In this document: in pieces, positions 59,986-64,000 of the stretch
Layout of the letters: every line of letters starts with the position of its first letter
Numbering within the stretch: position 1 is the stretch's first letter
Assembly (NCBI GenBank): GCA_028622995.1
Contig: JAJQJQ010000004.1
Coordinates: 2,914,001 to 2,978,000, forward strand
Reading direction: 5' to 3'
Source: Panagrolaimus kolymaensis
Lineage: Eukaryota; Nematoda; Chromadorea; Rhabditida; Panagrolaimidae
Length of the DNA stretch: 64,000 nucleotides
Program-made: the position numbers and the translations under genes
The notes under the pieces: generated by a model
The model's database searches: none
Told to the model about the DNA's origin: nothing
What the model saw: the letters and a program-made list of their open reading frames with translations, nothing else

Positions 59986-60388
59986 TTTCTTGTTTCTTAC
60001 TTTGTACAGTTATACTTAATTATTATTGTTTGTTTTTGCCTTAAAATACCGTTGAAAGCTAGTCAGAGTTTATAAATAAAATTATTTTAATAATATATAT
60101 AAAATGTAAACAATAATTAGCACACCAAAAACATTATAAATAATAATTATTAATCAAAGGCTGTTGTAAAATCAGCAAATAAATAAGTACTAAAACAATT
60201 TGTACATCAAAAATATGGGTAAAAAATAGACCTGTAAATAATTTCACAAAATCTTTTTTTACTTTAGAAGCTTTTATGCTTTAAAAATGAGAAAAAGCTT
60301 TCTTGTAAACAAAAATTTTGATTTAAAAGAAGCCATAATTTGGGAGTTTAATATTCAAATATCATAATAATAATAAATATCGCCTCCA
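59986..60388. other. spacer between convergent genes
   Basis: 403 bases with AATAAA at 60075-60080 for the upstream gene; nothing else recognised. Confidence 0.6.
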
Positions 60389-63300
60389 TTATAGCCCATC
60401 ATCAATTGATTTATATTCTGATAATACTAATGCAGGAGTAGCAGGTTGATCGGATCGTTTATGATGTGTATGGCCTTTTTGAATCACCGAAGAATAAACT
60501 GAAAATTTTCGATGTCCATCTTCGGGAGTTTCATTTGAACTTATGGAATTTCGTTGAATGGATTCACCTTTGCCTGAATCTTGTCCCAAACTAATGATAC
60601 TATTTTCACGTTTTTGTTGTGGTATAATTGTATTAAGTTCAATTCCATCAACAATATCAAGATGAATGATATTCGGTTGACGTCTCATAAAAAGAGCAGA
60701 TTTGATTTGTTCAAGAAAAAATGTTGGAGTTTTTGATGAAGGTTTTTCTGCATCTTCTCCTGAATTTGTGGAATGTTCGCTGATTTCGCTTAATTCGGGC
60801 TGAGCTGAAACTCTTGGACGAGCTGATGGAATTGATTTTCGTAATGGAAAGCTTTCAGATGCATGGCCAAGAACTTGCTCTTGAAATGATTTCCTAAAAT
60901 GATTTCATTTTTAGAGAAAGTTTTACTAATGGGTTTTGTGAGCAAAAAAAATCCAAAACTTGTTTTAAAATTTTACCTTGCTACTTACTTTCTGTCTTCA
61001 TTAGATTCCATTGAACTTCGTTTAGTTGCATCCGAAGATGATGATCCTCTCGGGGTTGAATTTAGCGAAGTTGTTTGAGTTACTTGCAAGAAACTCATAT
61101 TTCGATTTGCTTCTTCCTCATGTTTCAAATGTTCTCTCTCACCAGGTGAATGGGCATAATAAAATTTACTGCTGAAACTAAAATCATTATATTTCAATGG
61201 AAAAAAATTAGACCAAAAATATTAGCTCACGGATTATCTTCACTGTGCCTTTTCACTGCGATTACAGCTTTCTTCTTTGCTTCACTTCCCATTTGAGTTA
61301 AGAAAACATATAAATATGGATTGGCGCAACTATTAATTGGATAAAAAAGTACTAAGCATATTTTCGCATTTGTAATTGTAATTAATGGATATCCAAGACT
61401 TGCTGTGAGCCCAAAAAATAATACAGGAACCCAACAAACCATATTTGTTACAATTAAAGCTAAACTTCGACGAAATATTTGTGCATCTTGTTTCTTTGCT
61501 GGTCCACCAGGATTTCGAATCATACAATTTATGAGAATATAATTAACTATCATTCCCACGAAACAAAGCAATGAAACAGAAAGTCCAAAAACAATGTAAC
61601 CTCGATCGACTTTGTTTTGAATACTCAGAGGCAAACATATACTAGTTCGTTGATAACTTGAAACTCCAAAGAATGGAAGGCATGCCATAACAAATGCATA
61701 TATATATGCAATGCCCATCAATGGAATAGCATTTCTTGAAGTTAAACGTTTTCCATAAAATGCAAATCTAGCATTATAATAAATTTCAAATGCAATCCAA
61801 AGCAGCGAAACAATTGAAAGTTCTGAAGCAAAAACGGATATAAACCCAGCGATGGCACAACCCCATCCAGTTTGCCATTCAACTGCATAGTTATAATATT
61901 CATTTGCTGTTAATGCATCTTTGATAGCCAATATTCCAAGATAAGTTCCAGTTAAAAAATCAGCAATCGAAAGATTGACCATAAAAAAATAATGCAATCT
62001 TGATCGACGATGCCAAATAGTAACAATGACTATCCAAACAATTACATTACCAATAATAGCCATCATCCATATTATCCATATCATATATCTTAACCATCGA
62101 TATCCAACAATATCTTCACATGGATTAAGGGCATCAGGCACGGGTGAACAAGTGATATTAAGATAAAATCTTTGAACGGCTTCTGCTTTGCACCGTTCAA
62201 GAATTCGAGAGTTTCCTACTTCATCTGCTGGATAAGCTGCAAAGAAAAATAGTTGTTTTGTTTTGCATAAATATTTTATGACTTGCTTATCAATAAAAAA
62301 AGTTAATGACGTCAAAAAAGCGATTCAAAGTTCAAAAAAGTTCAAAAATCAAACCTTTTAATTCTCCAAAAATATCAAACTCATTGCCGTCATCGTCTTC
62401 AATATTCATGTTGTCTTGAGCATGATTTGATTCAAGAAGATCAAACCAAGCTGAAAGGGAATTCACTAAAGGATTTACGGTTGGAGAATCCTAAAATCAA
62501 ACAACAAATAAATAAATTGATGCTATAAAAACGCGTATAAGGCAAATTTTTTCCATAAAAAAATATCAAAATACTTACTCTTTTCTTTCTCAACCATAAT
62601 TTAATGTCGGCTGTTGATGACTCTCGAGTACATGATCTTTGCTGAATTTCTTTATAATGACTACTATATTGAGCACCTAGACCAGTTGCATAATCACGAC
62701 TTGCATGCTAAAATAATTCTTTTTTATTAATTAATATTTTTCCCTGTTTTAAAAATAGATAGAAGGTTGAGAAGAATTTTTGATACAAATTAAACAGTAG
62801 CTTCTTACGGTTTAATTATCAACTCTCTCACTCTAAACTAACTTTAAAAAAGCAGCAATGATATGGGTATGTGAATTCAGCTTTCTTCAAACTATTGAAA
62901 GCTAACACCGGTGGCAACTTTTTAAGCGTTGGAACATTTTTTAATATTAAATGTTTAATATCTTTTAATCCAATAACAGGAAGTTCAGTTATTGATGTTT
63001 CTGAAAGATCCAATTGATGCAATTCTGAAATATCCGCAAATGCCAGAAGATTCAAATTCGATAATTCAAGATTATCATTAAGTTGAAGTGAAACAAATTT
63101 AGAATGTGCAAAAGCTTTTTCACGAATATATGAAATTTCATTTCCGCTAAGTTTTAATGTTCGAGCTTGAATTCCCGAAACTTGTTCAATATCAATATAG
63201 CTGATTTGATTTTGAGAAAAATCAATGATATCCATTGTAAGCATGTGTGATGCACTCATTTTTAATGTTGGTAACCTTTTTAATGAAGTATTTGATATTA

Positions 63301-64000
63301 TTCTAAAATAAAATTTTAGAAGGTTAAAAAAGTTAGTGCTTATGAAAATTGGCAAAAAAAAAATCTTTCAAAAAAAGGTGTTTGTGGTGAAGGCTAATTA
63401 TAAAATTTGTTTGTACCAGACAATGTTTGTTGGTAGCGAATGATACAAAAGGAAACAAAAAATCAAAAAGTAAATAATCGAAATTGGTAGTTAATGAAAA
63501 ACCATTGCACAAAACAAGCAAATTTGCTCAATAAACAAAGCGAGAAAAATAATTTGGTTTAATGACTTTCAGATATAGGTACATTCTCAAGTTAGCTAAA
63601 GTATCATTGCATCAATTATTTTTTAAAACTTTCTGAAACGAGATTTTAAAAAATATATAAAATATTAGTCTCATGATTTTTTTAAAACCACAGCACGTTA
63701 TTTTGAAAGATTCCCCAAGCGGTAAATAAATAAATAAATTTACAATGATTGAAGTTTATGATTTTTAAATAATAAAGTTCCATTAATTTCATTTAATTTT
63801 GGAGCATGTGTAATACTTCTAAAATTTTATATTTGGTGACAACGATTAAAAATGAAATATAAAAAAATACATTTTCCTTAAATCCGGTAAAAAATCAAAT
63901 GCTCTTCCATCAATTATTGTAAGCTCTGTAGCACTATCAATAATTCTAAAATAATGGCACTCATTATTAATGATTGTAAAATTATTAGATAACTTACATT
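60389..64000 (-). CDS. fshr-1: FSHR-1-type leucine-rich-repeat GPCR (5' end outside window)
   Basis: Glycoprotein-hormone-receptor family GPCR at the plasma membrane. Exons from the window edge: 64000-63998, 63945-63871, 63818-63744, 63302-62843, 62707-62579, 62490-62355, 62236-61231, 61177-60989, 60893-60389. Two exons of exactly 75 bases each encode one leucine-rich repeat, the hallmark of LGR genes. More repeats, a hinge with Cys pairs (CSPVPDALNPCEDIVGYRWLR) and seven membrane helices follow, with MVNLSIADFLTG in TM2 and NSCANPYLYVFLT (NPxxY) in TM7. The Ser/Glu-rich cytosolic tail spans the last two exons. The TM3 ERW (DRY) motif reads EIY, so the key Arg is Ile. The acceptor at 61177 has a TTTCAG alternative six bases further in, also in frame. 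Orthology to nematode fshr-1 is by family features; the first part of the ectodomain is not in the window. Confidence 0.9.

Noticed and set aside
1..64000. Search for tRNA, rRNA, snRNA and well-known microRNA sequences
   Set aside because: No convincing box A/box B pair, snRNA core or known microRNA seed was found by eye; a covariance-model scan would be decisive and was not possible.

Overview
The window is nuclear DNA from a small, very AT-rich animal genome, most likely a nematode. The evidence is spliced genes with mostly short introns (about 45-100 bases), TTTTCAG or TTTTTAG acceptors, U-rich acceptors placed 3-15 bases before several start codons (as expected for spliced-leader trans-splicing), and a Rab1 tail, a globin and a glycoprotein-hormone-type receptor of nematode style. 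The species cannot be named from the sequence.

Layout. A possible first exon of an unknown minus-strand gene lies at 2409-2574. The C-terminal half of NOT1 (CCR4-NOT scaffold) is at 5754-9482 (-). It faces a divergent rab-1 gene at 10517-16370 (+). A 4.8-kb tandem hairpin repeat sits inside a conserved coding exon of that gene. An F-box-like gene follows at 17286-18002 (+). Three plus-strand genes come next: an N-terminally extended globin (21958-23483), a two-LIM protein (23845-24406) and an unknown 278-residue protein (25191-26837) whose first coding exon is split by a 749-bp perfect foldback element. Then come a CNRIP1 homologue (28430-29508, -), an OB-fold-like protein (30713-31607, -), a tandem pair of small membrane proteins (32524-32815 and 33533-34053, +), an 11-exon spectrin-repeat plus six-Ig protein of CCDC141 type (35210-40563, +) and enolase-phosphatase E1 (41126-42100, -). 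A 15.7-kb stretch with no recognisable gene precedes a single-pass membrane protein with a PDZ-ligand tail (57793-59985, +). The window ends inside an fshr-1-type leucine-rich-repeat GPCR (60389 to beyond 64000, -).

The most notable theme is mobile DNA inside coding exons. The rab-1 array brings its own GT and AG and would be removed in frame, leaving nine extra bases (three residues), so it behaves like an introner made of hairpin-rich tandem repeats. The 749-bp foldback interrupts a second gene with a short target duplication and no canonical donor. Two further short inverted-repeat elements, one with TTAA target sites and one hAT-like, lie between genes. Other points are NOT1 lacking its N-terminal half here, an FSHR-1-type receptor whose conserved TM3 arginine is isoleucine, a GC-AG intron in the globin and a decayed tandem duplicate. 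All exon limits were read by eye from splice sites and reading frame; no alignment or transcript data were available.
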